From Melieria omissa (Eukaryota; Arthropoda; Insecta; Diptera; Ulidiidae), in the NCBI GenBank assembly GCA_963971225.1, contig OZ020269.1, positions 1,240,001-1,304,000 on the forward strand: DNA of 64,000 nucleotides, given 5' to 3'. The notes beneath the pieces were generated by a model. It was not told where the DNA came from. It saw only the letters and a list, made by a program, of their open reading frames with translations, and made no database searches. Numbering within the stretch: the first letter of the stretch is position 1; every line of letters starts with the position of its first letter. Both the position numbers and the translations under genes were made by a program. Positions 21,357-31,021 of the stretch are shown here, one piece after another.

Positions 21357-22426
21357 ATTCGAAAACAATTTATGCACTGTATGATGTTCCCCATCTAATA
21401 AAATCACTAAGAAATATTTTAACACGAAATGATATAACTTCGCCTGATGGACAAATTTCTTGGTCAATTATTTGCAGGTTATATGAATTAGATAAAAACA
21501 ATTCAACCCGCCTTTGTCCCAAATTGACAAAAAAACATATTTATCCTAATTCATTTGAAAAAATTAAGGTTAAATACGCAACTCAAATATTTAGCCATAC
21601 TGTATCCGCAGCCATAAAATCTTTGGTTGAAAATGGCTGTTATAATGATTGCAAAGATAAAGCTTTGTCCACAGCTATATTTATTGAAAAAATAAACAGA
21701 CTTTTTGATTGTTTGAATAGCCATGTTCTTTTTGATAAAAATCCTTTCCGATCAGCTCTTCGTGAGAATAACAATATCGAAAATTATTTGAAGGAAATGA
21801 AAAACTATATCAAAAGTTGTCAGTATCCGAGAACGGTATACTGTTTAAATGGTATAGTTTTATCAATTACTTCCGTTTTGTCTCTTTCACAAGATATCTG
21901 GGCGGAAAAATCCAATTTTCTTTTATTATCAAGACTTAATCAAGACCCGCTTGAAAATCTTTTTTATTTGGTAAGAAAAAGAGGAGTTACAAACAATAAT
22001 CCTTCACTTTTTGAGTTTGACCAAATTCTTGCGAAAATGATCTCAATGAAAATAATAGCATTTACGGCAGGAACCTCCAATTGTGAACCAACTGACGAAG
22101 GTTCATTTATAACAATTGACAATAATACCAGTTTGTTTGAAATTGACAATGAAACTCAAAATGCTATAAATCAAGAGTTCGGTGAAGAATTTTGCTTATC
22201 AAAGGACATATCTGATGCAGAGAAAGCGAATTCTTCAAATGCCTTAGGGATTATAAAAAATGAACATATGAGTGATGGTTCCCTTCGTTATTTCTCTGGT
22301 TTCATATTGATGAAAACTATTGAAAAATTTGACTGTCATAACTGCAAAAAGTTAATAAAAGATGAGCTTTGTAATTTACAAGGAAACGAAATGTTTATAT
22401 TTAAAAAAAAATGTCAACTATTTTAA
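21355..22426 (+). pseudogene. P-element-type transposase, middle part
   Basis: The second frame continues the transposase from about 21355 (ALYDVPHLIKSL) through FSHTVSAAIKSL, NIENYLKEMKNYIKS and LSRLNQDPLENLFYLVRKRG, which are conserved P/THAP9 blocks. The later DQDPLENLF-type motif holds the last acidic residue. It ends FIFKKKCQLF after an A-run at about 22401-22411, where a frameshift separates the C-terminus. Confidence 0.8.
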
Positions 22427-22544
22427 CAGTAGTTTAAAACTAAAAGCTCCAATCGACTAATTTTTTTTTGTTTCAAAAATCTTTTACAACACATTTCATA
22501 CGTTTTTTAAGGCAACCCCTCATTCCTCCAATATAAAAAAGCTT

Positions 22545-22751
22545 TTGTACAATTTGTGTGTTGCAAACGTAACAAAAGTAGATGAATACAAATTGTGGTT
22601 TTCAGAACCGTCTACTTGTAGGGAACATAAGCAATTTATATTAGATTACTTTTTAACAATTTTGCTAAGAAAAAATTGCATTTGGCTCAAAGAGAAAATT
22701 GCAAGTAAACCGAAAAATAAGAATAAAATAAAAATACTTAAGAACACATAA
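22545..22751 (+). pseudogene. P-element-type transposase, C-terminal part
   Basis: LYNLCVANVTKVDEYKLWF leads to a Lys-rich end and a stop at 22751. The position and frame order fit the C-terminus of the same transposase after the A-run frameshift; the intervening sequence stays translatable in the right frame upstream. The protein would be about 900 residues in total, within the range of THAP9/P proteins. Confidence 0.6.
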
Positions 22752-23359
22752 AACTGCTAAATAATATAAATTTTAAGGAAATGATAATAATAAATAATAA
22801 TATGTTGCTTGTTAATATATGAATTTAAAAATTTATCGGTATGAATTTTATTAGGTCAGAAGGCAACGTAGCCTACATGAATGCCAACATTGCACAGCAG
22901 AAATTCATGGTTTTGGTTTTTTATCAATAGGAACGCACACTCTACTGTACGCCTTTGTAAATTCACATGGTTCGTTATTCATAGCAGAACCGAAAGCCAT
23001 GGAAATTCAATTTGCTTTTTATCTTGTGCAGTTGCTCGTATTGTTTTCATTCACCTCAGCGCATACACAAGCAACACGCACATTTATTTTCACACGGACA
23101 CACACCCTTGCATATTCGAATTTGCAAACGATACGCCGCGGCGCGCCGTTTCGTGCTCATCAGCACAGCACAGCTTGCAATTGATGTTCCTTGTCGAACA
23201 TCCCACAAAGAATGAAGATGAACTTCGAAAATTGAAGTTTGGCGAAGCCAGCGACAAAACTTCGTATAGCCGAAGTACGTGTGGGACCTACTGTGCTAGA
23301 TTTGCGTGACCGAAAAATTTTGTACCGCGTGGTACCTCTATGTGTTTATTTGCTTAGTG

Positions 23360-23513
23360 CTTCTACTCACATGTTACGCCGAAGTTACAGAGATTTCTGC
23401 TGTTAGTAACAGAGAGTTCTGCTGTTAGTAAAAGAGGGTACTACCAGCAGTACCCGCCATAAAACGCGTTTGCTTGTATGAGATGCGCGTTCTATATTAC
23501 TTCATATTCTTTG
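23360..23513 (-). repeat. Outer part of the right arm of the long-arm element
   Basis: CTTCTACTCACATGTTACGC through CTTCATATTCTTTG is the reverse complement of 11552-11705, with small differences in the CTGTTAGTAACAGAG repeats. Confidence 0.8.
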
Positions 23514-23520
23514 ATATAAG

Positions 23521-24862
23521 TCAATCATAAAACTAATAATAAAATAAAAGGATGAAATGAAAAGGTAATTTTCGAACGAATTGATGAAAAGCATGCAGGG
23601 TGGTAAAGTATTGGGATGATCGAATTAAAGGTTCCTAAGTTATTGGATGGATTTTAAGAAACATCGAAACTGTTCAATTTTCAATGTTCATATTTAATTG
23701 AAATGGTGCTGATTTTCTAACGAATTGATGAAAAGCATGTATGGTGGTAAAGTATTGGGAGGATCGAAGTGAAGGTTCCCCAGTTATTCGCACATGGTTT
23801 TTAAAAACATCGAAACTGTTCAATCTTCAATGTTGATATATAAATAAAATAGTGCTGATTTCCGAACGAATTGATGAAAAGCATGCATGATGTTAAGTAT
23901 TGGGAAGATCGAAGCGAAGGTTCCCAAGTTATTCGCACATGGTTTTTAAAAAACATCGAAACTGTTAAATCCTCAATGTTGATATATAAATAAAATAGTG
24001 CTGATTTTCGAACGAATTGGTGAAAAGTGTGCATCGTGGTATAGTATTAAGAAGATCAGAACGGATCAGTTTTCAATGTTGATATTTAAATGAAATGGTG
24101 ATGATTTTCGAACGAATTGATGAAAAGAATGCATGGTGGTAAAGTATTGGGAGAATCGAAGTGAAGGTTCCCAAGTTATTTGCACATGGTTTTTAAAAAA
24201 CATCGAAACTGTTAAATCCTCAATGTTCATACTTAAATGAAATGGTGATGATTTTCGAACGAATTGATGAAAAGAATGCATGGTGGTAAAGTATTGGGAG
24301 AATCGAAGTGAAGGTTCCCAAGTTATTCGCACATGGTTTTTAAAAAACATCGAAACTGTTAAATTTTCAATGTTCATATTTAAATGAAATGGTGATGATT
24401 TTCGAACGAATTGATGAAAAGCATGCATGATGGTAAAGTATTGGGAAGATCGAAGTGAAGGTTCCCAAGTTATTCGCACATGGTTTTTAAAAAACATCGA
24501 AACTGTTAAATCCTCAATGTTGATATATAAATCAAATAGTGTTGATTTTCGAACGAATTGATGAAAAGAATACATGGTGGTAAAGTATTGGGAGAATCGA
24601 AGCGAAGGTTCCCAAGTTATTCGCACATGGTTTTTAAAAAACATCGAAACTGTTAAATCCTCCATGTTGATATATAAATAAAATAGTGCTGATTTTCGAA
24701 CGAATTGATGAAAAGAATGCATGGTGGTAAAGTATTACAAAGATCGAAGTGAAGGTTCCCAAGTTATTCGCATTAGGTTTTTAAGATACATCGAAACTGT
24801 TAAATCCTCAATGTATAAAAAAAATAGTGCTTACTTTCGAACGAATTGATGAAAAGCATGCA
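23521..24862. repeat. 147-bp satellite array (part 1)
   Basis: The marker CGAACGAATTGATGAAAAG recurs at about 23573, 23717 (variant), 23863, 24009, 24109, 24256, 24403, 24550, 24697 and 24838, giving a 144-147 bp period with one 100-bp short unit. Units include CCCAAGTTATTCGCACATGG and CATCGAAACTGTTAAATCC. Long minus-strand frames across it are translations of the repeat. The array resumes at 32239 on the other side of the errantivirus. Confidence 0.9.
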
Positions 24863-25169
24863 AATTAAAAATTCATTGATGAATTTTATTAAAAAAATTT
24901 ATCTTTATTAGTTCCGCTCGCTGGCGTGTCCATTCTAAGACTAACTCCACCGATCCGCCGAAAGCATAATTACAGTTCGTCAAAAAGCAGACAAAAGCAA
25001 ATTTGGAAAAGTCACGTTGTGGGAATGTTTCATGTTACTCTTACCCGGACGAGTTTGCAAGGTGCAATTTGGAAAAGTCACGTTGTGGGAACGTTTCATG
25101 TTACTCTTACCCAACCGAGGTGCTTACGTTGCACTAGTCGTTGCATTTTTGTGGACAGATACCTTAACT
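24863..25169 (-). repeat. 3' LTR of the errantivirus
   Basis: This 307-bp LTR matches 31922-32238. It contains an internal duplication of about 50 bp (TTGGAAAAGTCACGTTGTGG occurs twice). Confidence 0.9.
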
Positions 25170-25182
25170 CCCCCTCTCCTAG
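25170..25182 (-). promoter_or_regulatory. Polypurine tract of the errantivirus
   Basis: On the minus strand, TAGGAGAGGGGG directly abuts the 3' LTR (AGTTAAGG). This all-purine run is where plus-strand cDNA synthesis starts in LTR elements. Confidence 0.8.
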
Positions 25183-25200
25183 AATCAATCGTCCCGATTG

Positions 25201-26721
25201 TTAAAAAGCCGGAAGGTCATTGACACTTCGAAATTCTCGTTTTGGTTTATGGGGAAGGTCCTTCTCTAGATTCAAGACTCTTGGTTCGGTTTCTTCAATA
25301 GTTACGTTGGTTATATGTTGTGTCTTGGTTTTGATTTTGTAAATTGTCAGGAACAGACAGACAATTAGTATAGCGGACAGGATTAAATTGGACCAAAACA
25401 TGACCCTTCCCTTGGTTGATATGGAATTGATCTCGTCAACATTGTTTGTTTGAAGTTCTTTTATCATCTCTAGGGATAGGACTTCTTGAAATTCGGATTT
25501 ATTAGTAGAAATTTGTAATATAGCTGGAAGTGGGTTTAAAGTTGATACCTCCTTAGAAACATAAGTTTGATTCCCGATTGTGACTGTATCATTATGAAAT
25601 TGGACTAAATAGGTTCCCGATAAATGGTATGATTTATTTTGGGATATTTCTACCAATCCCTCGAATTGGTTTAAAAATATCATTCCCTGACCAATTTCTT
25701 GTACTGAAGGCACGTGCTGATTATTAATTATTACGCAATTATGCTTTTTGCTATTAAGAAGTGGAGGTATACAATTTGTTTCGCTTATATCTAATAAATT
25801 TTCCTTATTACAAATACTCAATAAATTGAATTCATTACAATTCTTCTTAATTTGATAGATTTTGTTCTTACATCTAACAATATTTTCTAAATCGATTTTT
25901 ACAATTGTTTCATTCTTCTTGACGGCCTTGATAAGCAATTTTTCGCAAATGTTTTGATCTATTGCAGGCAAATTTATTATATATAGAATTGTCGACTGAT
26001 CCGTTGCTATTCTGATAGTTGCAAACCCCAAGGCTTCTTCTAAGTTATTATACGGAAATTTTTCGGAATCTAAAAAACTTTTTGCTTCTACAATTTCTTT
26101 TTCTGACAGTATAAACGAGTTGATTACTCCTACTCTTGCCCATTGCAAAGCATATTCTAAGTTTGCCATTTCATCCTTAATGATTTGTATTTTATTTGTT
26201 ATGGTTTTTTCTATTGTTTGTTGGGCCTCTTCTAATGATTGTAGCGTTTTCAAAATTATGTTAGTAGTATTAGTCAGTATGTTAATTCTGTCGATGGAGT
26301 CCTTGCTAATGATTCTCTGTCGTTCATTGGTTGAAAGTAGTCCGTTAATTTTGTTTACTATTATTTCATGGTCCGGGGTACCGGCTATCCATTTCCATAC
26401 CGTCCCTAAAGCATCGATTGATCGCTTCGTCCTAGGTTTTAACCTTTTCAGCTGGTTTTTAAGCTGGTTGATATCATGAAGGAGGAATGGTAGTACCGTA
26501 CTATTTTTCAATAGTTTTTGTTGAATTTCAAGGTTCAAGTTGTCAATTGTGCGTTCGTAGTCTGTTAATTCCAGTACGTGGATAAGTTTAAAATTCCCGT
26601 TCTGTAGTCTGGTTTGTCCCAAATGGATCGAAATCAATTGTGAATTGGAGTAATCCAGTATTTGCACTTCGGACCGGCATGTAGCAAATACTGCGACGAG
26701 CATTACTATGATAAATGGCAT
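25201..26721 (-). CDS. env: Errantivirus envelope glycoprotein (Env)
   Basis: This 506-codon frame is a class I fusion-type envelope related to baculovirus F proteins. It opens with a hydrophobic signal peptide (MPFIIVMLVAVFATC). A furin-type cleavage site, RTKR, near residue 98 divides a short surface subunit from the membrane subunit; next come heptad-like helices with several NxT/NxS sites. A single membrane anchor, FWSNLILSAILIVCLFLTIY, lies near residues 445-465, with a cytoplasmic tail of about 40 residues. It follows pol, and a splice acceptor lies just before its ATG, so it is probably made from a spliced mRNA. The frame is uninterrupted. Infectivity is not implied by sequence alone. 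Confidence 0.88.
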   Translation of the reverse strand: MPFIIVMLVAVFATCRSEVQILDYSNSQLISIHLGQTRLQNGNFKLIHVLELTDYERTIDNLNLEIQQKLLKNSTVLPFLLHDINQLKNQLKRLKPRTKRSIDALGTVWKWIAGTPDHEIIVNKINGLLSTNERQRIISKDSIDRINILTNTTNIILKTLQSLEEAQQTIEKTITNKIQIIKDEMANLEYALQWARVGVINSFILSEKEIVEAKSFLDSEKFPYNNLEEALGFATIRIATDQSTILYIINLPAIDQNICEKLLIKAVKKNETIVKIDLENIVRCKNKIYQIKKNCNEFNLLSICNKENLLDISETNCIPPLLNSKKHNCVIINNQHVPSVQEIGQGMIFLNQFEGLVEISQNKSYHLSGTYLVQFHNDTVTIGNQTYVSKEVSTLNPLPAILQISTNKSEFQEVLSLEMIKELQTNNVDEINSISTKGRVMFWSNLILSAILIVCLFLTIYKIKTKTQHITNVTIEETEPRVLNLEKDLPHKPKREFRSVNDLPAF

Positions 26722-26724
26722 TTT

Positions 26725-26745
26725 CTGTAGGAGAAAACAAATTTT
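26725..26745 (-). promoter_or_regulatory. Candidate splice acceptor for env mRNA
   Basis: On the minus strand, TTTGTTTTCTCCTACAG lies immediately before AAAATG of env: a pyrimidine tract plus CAG at the expected place for errantiviral env splicing. A donor-like TCAGTAAAAATGG surrounds an early gag ATG, but its use is uncertain. Confidence 0.65.
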
Positions 26746-26756
26746 ATTGCTAGTCG

Positions 26757-29700
26757 TCAGGTTTTAATGTTATCCTTATGGATAATTCTATTGCGAAATT
26801 GAATTTTAACCTTGTTCCCTAAATCCTCTTGAACCTTCTGTTTTTTAAACCGAGGGGAAAGCTTATTACGCTGTCCAATTATCTTTTCATAAATAACATC
26901 TCCAGGTTGGTATGTCCTCACCTGGTTTGAGTCATTCCTTTGTAGCATTTTTTCTTGTGCTTTTTTCAACATATCGCTTAAACTATGTGGAATTTTATTA
27001 AAAAAAATTTCTAGTGGTTTGTTTTGTATAACAGAGTGTATTGAATGGTTATACTGTAGAGCTGCCCTGTAAAAAGCTTCTGTATCGTCAATCAGATGAA
27101 ATTCCTCTTTTAAGCATCGAGCTATTTCGATGATGGTAGAATGAACTCTTTCAACTTGTCCATTCGTAGTGCTATGGCGAGGTGTGCAGTAATAAAGTTC
27201 GATTCGTAATCGTTGCATTAAAGCTTTGAACTGGGGTGTTGTAAATCCTGGTTCGTTATCGAGAGTGAGTTTTTTTGCATCCGGAAAGCTTTGCAAAACG
27301 TCTAGTACTTTTTCTCCTAAATTAGTTTTATCTTCTATAAGTTTTATAACTAAAAATTTTGAATAGGCATCGATGCAGGTTATAAATTTAAGATTTTGAG
27401 CGTAAAAAATGTCGAGGTTGAGGCATTCCCCCTCCTTGTTGGGAATCGGAGCCTCTCCGATTTTAACCTTTTGTGGGTGTCTATCGTATTTGGTTTTGTT
27501 GCAGATTTCACAGTGTCTAATGTATTCCTTAAAATGATTTAACATTTTCGGCCAGTAGTATTGTTTATAAACTTGTTTATAATTTTCCTTACAACTCCTA
27601 TGGGCACGAATATGCGTTTGTTTGATTATGGCTTGTTGGTCATCGCGGTTTGGTACATCAATTGGAAATATTCGTGTAAAAAGGAACTTATTTGCAAAAA
27701 CACCCTTAACCGTTTCTTTAAAATCAAGGAGATCTTCCGCAGTGCAATATATTCCGGTTACCAATTTTGGCTGAAGAAATTCTAAAAGGATCGTTTTCAA
27801 ATTTTCCCTAGTATCATATTCAATGATATGCCTGTTTCTGCCGAAATTTACTGTTAATTCATGTATCGTAAAGTTTGCCTTGCTTAATAGGATTTGTTGT
27901 TTAAATTCATTTAATGGTTTGAAGGATTCGGGGATATTGAATTCATCGCTACTTTCTACGGAATGCTGAGTGCTATGTAGTGATTCGTTGTCAGAGATGT
28001 TGTTTAATATTTGTCTAGAAAGTGCGTCCGCGACCGCATTTTGTGTTCCTGGTTTGTATATGATTTTAGGTGCAAATTCTTCGATAAAAGCATGCCACCT
28101 TTTCATTTTGGCGTTAGGATTTCTGGTTGATACCGCAAACGTCAAAGGTTGGTGGTCAGTGTGAATTTCCAAATCTGATACACCATATAAATAATTTCTT
28201 AATGTTTTCAATGCCCATACTATAGCATACAGTTCTTTTTCATTTGTAGCGTAATTCCTTTCTGTGGAATTAAGAGTTTTGGAGATGAATGTAACAGGTT
28301 TCCCGTTCTGACTTAATACGGCGCCAATTGCGACGTTTGATGCGTCTGTTGTTAAGATAAATTTGCTATTGAAGTCCGGTTGTACCAGCTCTACTTGATC
28401 TATTAGCAATGCTTTTACTTTATTGAAGGCCGTAATTGCTTCTTCGTTTAGTTTAATCTCAGTTTTTTTTGACATATTTTGTGATATCCTACCATTTTCT
28501 CCTGCTAAGTAAACTGTTAATGGTTTGGTAACTAGCGCGTAATCCTTTATAAATTTTCTATAATAGCCTGCCATTCCTAGGAAACTTCTCAATTGTCGTA
28601 AGGTCGTTGGCAAGGGGTAATTCTGGATAGTTTCAATTTTTTTTGGATCAGTTTTTATTACATTGTAACCTACTCTATAACCTAAGAATTCAACTTCTTC
28701 CTTATAAAATTCTGATTTTTCCAGTGAAATTTTCATATTTGCGTTCCTAAGGGTTTTTACTATCTCTGAGAGGTGATTGGTGTGTTCCTCTATTGAAGGC
28801 GAGAACACAATGATATCGTCTATGTAGACGTGACAAAATCTACCAACATAACTTCTAAGGATATTATCCATGGCAGCTTGGAAAATGCCAGGAGCATTCT
28901 TTAACCCAAACGGCATCCTAACAAATTCATATTTCCCGTTATTTACGGAAAAAGCAGTTTTTTCGATATCTGTCTCCTTCATTAATATCTGGTGGAAGCC
29001 AGATTCTAGATCTATTGTGGAAAAGTATTTCGCTTTCCCTAAATTTGATAAAATAACATTGCAATCAGGAATGGGATAGTTCATTGCAATTGTTTGTTCA
29101 TTTAATTTTTTATAATCGATTACCATCCTCAATTTCGAGGACCCATCTTCGTTCGTTCCTTTTTTAGGTACAACCCAAATCGGCGAGTTGTAAGGGCTTT
29201 TGCTTGGACGAATAACACCATCATCCAACAGATTTTGTATTTCCTTGTTTACGAATGTATTGACGGACATAGGGTATGGGTATTTCTTACTCCATATAGG
29301 AGTTTCAGCAATTGTGCGAATTTCAGCTCTTACGTCCGTCCTAAATGGCAACCTCATATTTATTTTAGAATGAAGTTCTTCGATTTCCTTAATAATTTCA
29401 TGTCTTAAATATTCAATTCCTTCGTATCTTTTCATGTAATTAATAACTTCTAATTGTTTTTCGTTTTCAGAATCAACTTCTTCATCATTTTCTTCCTCAT
29501 TCTCTGTTTCGTTGAAGTTCAAGAATTTCTCACAATGGTTTCCACTCTTCATAATTCCCTTTTCAAAATCTAGCACTATGTTTGCTTTTTTCATAAAATT
29601 ATAGCCTATTAGGATATCGGCTTCGAGATTAGGAATCTCATAAAATCGTTCCCTAATTCCGAAAAGCCTTGCTTCGCAATAATATTGAATTATTGTAAAA

Positions 29701-29846
29701 CCATTTATGGTTCTAACTCTCTTCTTAATAACTAACTCCTTCCTATTTTTGAAAACATTTGGGCTGCAGTAGCAGCTAGTGGCGCCGCTGTCGATTAATA
29801 TTCTATATTTTCTTCCGGATGTCCCTCGTTTGATGATGTAGGGCAA
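26757..29846 (-). CDS. pol: Errantivirus Pol polyprotein (protease, RT, RNase H, integrase)
   Basis: The domains run in order: aspartic protease with LIDSGATSCY (about residue 17); reverse transcriptase with SPIWVVPKK, DLESGFHQIL and the active site YIDDIIVF (about 340); RNase H with TTDASNVAIGAVLSQ (about 500) and YATNEKELYAIVWAL; integrase with the HHCC finger (HIRAHRS...CEICNKT, about 755-790), then the catalytic core with LNLDIFYAQ, LTLDNEPGFTT and HSTTNGQVERVHST. Length (1029 codons) and order are normal for gypsy. It overlaps gag by about 50 nt in the -1 frame and has no upstream ATG at its start, so translation by -1 frameshifting is likely. No break was seen. Confidence 0.93.
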   Translation of the reverse strand: MPYIIKRGTSGRKYRILIDSGATSCYCSPNVFKNRKELVIKKRVRTINGFTIIQYYCEARLFGIRERFYEIPNLEADILIGYNFMKKANIVLDFEKGIMKSGNHCEKFLNFNETENEEENDEEVDSENEKQLEVINYMKRYEGIEYLRHEIIKEIEELHSKINMRLPFRTDVRAEIRTIAETPIWSKKYPYPMSVNTFVNKEIQNLLDDGVIRPSKSPYNSPIWVVPKKGTNEDGSSKLRMVIDYKKLNEQTIAMNYPIPDCNVILSNLGKAKYFSTIDLESGFHQILMKETDIEKTAFSVNNGKYEFVRMPFGLKNAPGIFQAAMDNILRSYVGRFCHVYIDDIIVFSPSIEEHTNHLSEIVKTLRNANMKISLEKSEFYKEEVEFLGYRVGYNVIKTDPKKIETIQNYPLPTTLRQLRSFLGMAGYYRKFIKDYALVTKPLTVYLAGENGRISQNMSKKTEIKLNEEAITAFNKVKALLIDQVELVQPDFNSKFILTTDASNVAIGAVLSQNGKPVTFISKTLNSTERNYATNEKELYAIVWALKTLRNYLYGVSDLEIHTDHQPLTFAVSTRNPNAKMKRWHAFIEEFAPKIIYKPGTQNAVADALSRQILNNISDNESLHSTQHSVESSDEFNIPESFKPLNEFKQQILLSKANFTIHELTVNFGRNRHIIEYDTRENLKTILLEFLQPKLVTGIYCTAEDLLDFKETVKGVFANKFLFTRIFPIDVPNRDDQQAIIKQTHIRAHRSCKENYKQVYKQYYWPKMLNHFKEYIRHCEICNKTKYDRHPQKVKIGEAPIPNKEGECLNLDIFYAQNLKFITCIDAYSKFLVIKLIEDKTNLGEKVLDVLQSFPDAKKLTLDNEPGFTTPQFKALMQRLRIELYYCTPRHSTTNGQVERVHSTIIEIARCLKEEFHLIDDTEAFYRAALQYNHSIHSVIQNKPLEIFFNKIPHSLSDMLKKAQEKMLQRNDSNQVRTYQPGDVIYEKIIGQRNKLSPRFKKQKVQEDLGNKVKIQFRNRIIHKDNIKT

Positions 29847-31021
29847 TCCGGGTCTATTTCTAAAAAACTTTCCTCATTTAAATTATTTATTCGTGGTGCC
29901 TTATATTGCGGCTGAGAACTAACTTGGGTGCTCGGGAGTTGGCGTTTAAGAGCTTGTTGGAAATTGTCGAATTTAGCAGGATTCTCCTGGCGTCCTTGGT
30001 AGTTATTTTGGTTCGGTCCTCGCGGGAAATTATTGTTATTGTAAACATTTGGTCGAGGGGTTCCTTGTTGGTTATAATTAGTGTTGTAAAAAAATTTCCG
30101 TGGTACATTAGCTGAACTACCTAATTCCATTGGTTCGGGTTTCGGTTGAGTTTGATTATTCTGGAAATTGGTTCGGAAGTTCCCTTGATTACGTTGTGGG
30201 AATCGTAAAAAATTATGCGGTTTTTGATTACTATTATTGCCAGAATTGGAATTGCTGGCTCGGTTGAACTGAAGTGCAAAACTAGCCCGTATATTATTGG
30301 ACTCCAATTCCTGGGCCCTTGCCAAGGCATTCGGGAGGTCACTTGGTGATAGTGAGAATATGATATTTGCTAGAGGTGGATTTAACCCTGTTATAAAAAC
30401 TCGCAAGGCGTATTGTCTATTTTTCTTATTCAATTCGTTCGTTAGTTCTGAGTTCGAACCGTGAGTCATTATTGTTTTATTGATTAAGGCAGTTAATTTT
30501 TTGTTGACCTCGTTATAATAATCTATTATGCTTAAGGAGCCCTGGCGCATAATGCTAAGTTCTTGCTCTATAATATGCAATGGTCTTTTGTCCGCGTATG
30601 CGAAATCTAATCGACTAAGGATGGCATCAAAATTTAGCACGGTACCGTGGTTTGTTAGTATGTCGTTTGCGTCATCGGTTATTTTGTTCCTTAGTATCGT
30701 CAATGCAGCGTAGTACCTGCGACTCCCCTTTTGATATAGATTCATGGAGTTGCCAGCAGCTTCTCGCCAACTAACATATGAATTTTTGCCATTAAAAGAT
30801 GGTAAGGATTTGATTATATCTAACGACTCCTCGCAACGGATCCCTTCATCTATTGTTTCGGGCTGATATTCTGTAACTGTATTAGCGCTAGTCAAGTGTT
30901 GCAAGCTTCTAGTCAACTCTTCTATTTTCTTAACTAAAGGGCTCGTTTGTGCCTCTATAAATCCTTTTATTTGATCTGCGGTTGCCATTTTTACTGATAA
31001 GGAACTGAACAAAACCGTCAA
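29795..31021 (-). CDS. gag: Errantivirus Gag (capsid) protein
   Basis: The frame is 408 codons; the probable start is the internal MATADQIKGF at about codon 12. A capsid-like helical region (residues about 60-230) is followed by an Asn/Gln/Arg/Pro-rich tail (FPQRNQGNFRTNFQNNQ) without CCHC zinc knuckles. This is usual for errantiviral Gag, where a basic disordered tail binds RNA. It ends inside the pol overlap. The high AT content and codon use match pol and env. Confidence 0.87.
   Translation of the reverse strand: MTVLFSSLSVKMATADQIKGFIEAQTSPLVKKIEELTRSLQHLTSANTVTEYQPETIDEGIRCEESLDIIKSLPSFNGKNSYVSWREAAGNSMNLYQKGSRRYYAALTILRNKITDDANDILTNHGTVLNFDAILSRLDFAYADKRPLHIIEQELSIMRQGSLSIIDYYNEVNKKLTALINKTIMTHGSNSELTNELNKKNRQYALRVFITGLNPPLANIIFSLSPSDLPNALARAQELESNNIRASFALQFNRASNSNSGNNSNQKPHNFLRFPQRNQGNFRTNFQNNQTQPKPEPMELGSSANVPRKFFYNTNYNQQGTPRPNVYNNNNFPRGPNQNNYQGRQENPAKFDNFQQALKRQLPSTQVSSQPQYKAPRINNLNEESFLEIDPDCPTSSNEGHPEENIEY

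Larger units (their letters stand above)
19007..23366 (+). mobile_element. P-superfamily transposon with THAP transposase (19015-23359)
   Basis: The inverted ends are CACTAAGCAAATAAACACAT at the left and ATGTGTTTATTTGCTTAGTG at the right. CTTCTAC flanks both sides (19008-19014, 23360-23366); an 8-bp reading GCTTCTAC is possible because the G is shared. The uninterrupted left arm near 11700 shows the empty site. Subterminal blocks GGTCCCATACGCACTTCGGC near 19075 and 19246 recur inverted near 23265. The element is 4.3 kb with one transposase gene in three frame segments. Confidence 0.85.
11545..23520. mobile_element. Long-inverted-arm DNA element, 11552-23513, 7-bp TSD, with many nested insertions
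   Basis: The left end starts CAAAGAATATGAAGTAATAT at 11552 and the right end is its reverse complement, ending at 23513. The flanks 11545-11551 and 23514-23520 are both ATATAAG. The arms match over about 690 bp: left 11552-12240 against right 15920-15984 + 18550-19014 + 23360-23513, which become contiguous once the piggyBac and P insertions are removed. The interior holds no intact transposase. A 7-bp TSD is unlike hAT (8) or Tc1 (TA); I recall 7-bp duplications for ProtoP/1360-type P-superfamily elements. Family assignment is inference. Confidence 0.75.

Noticed and set aside
23801..24722. Long minus-strand frames of repeated FYLYINIEDLTVSMFF-type peptides
   Set aside because: They are translations of the 147-bp satellite; 147 is divisible by three, so frames stay open by chance.
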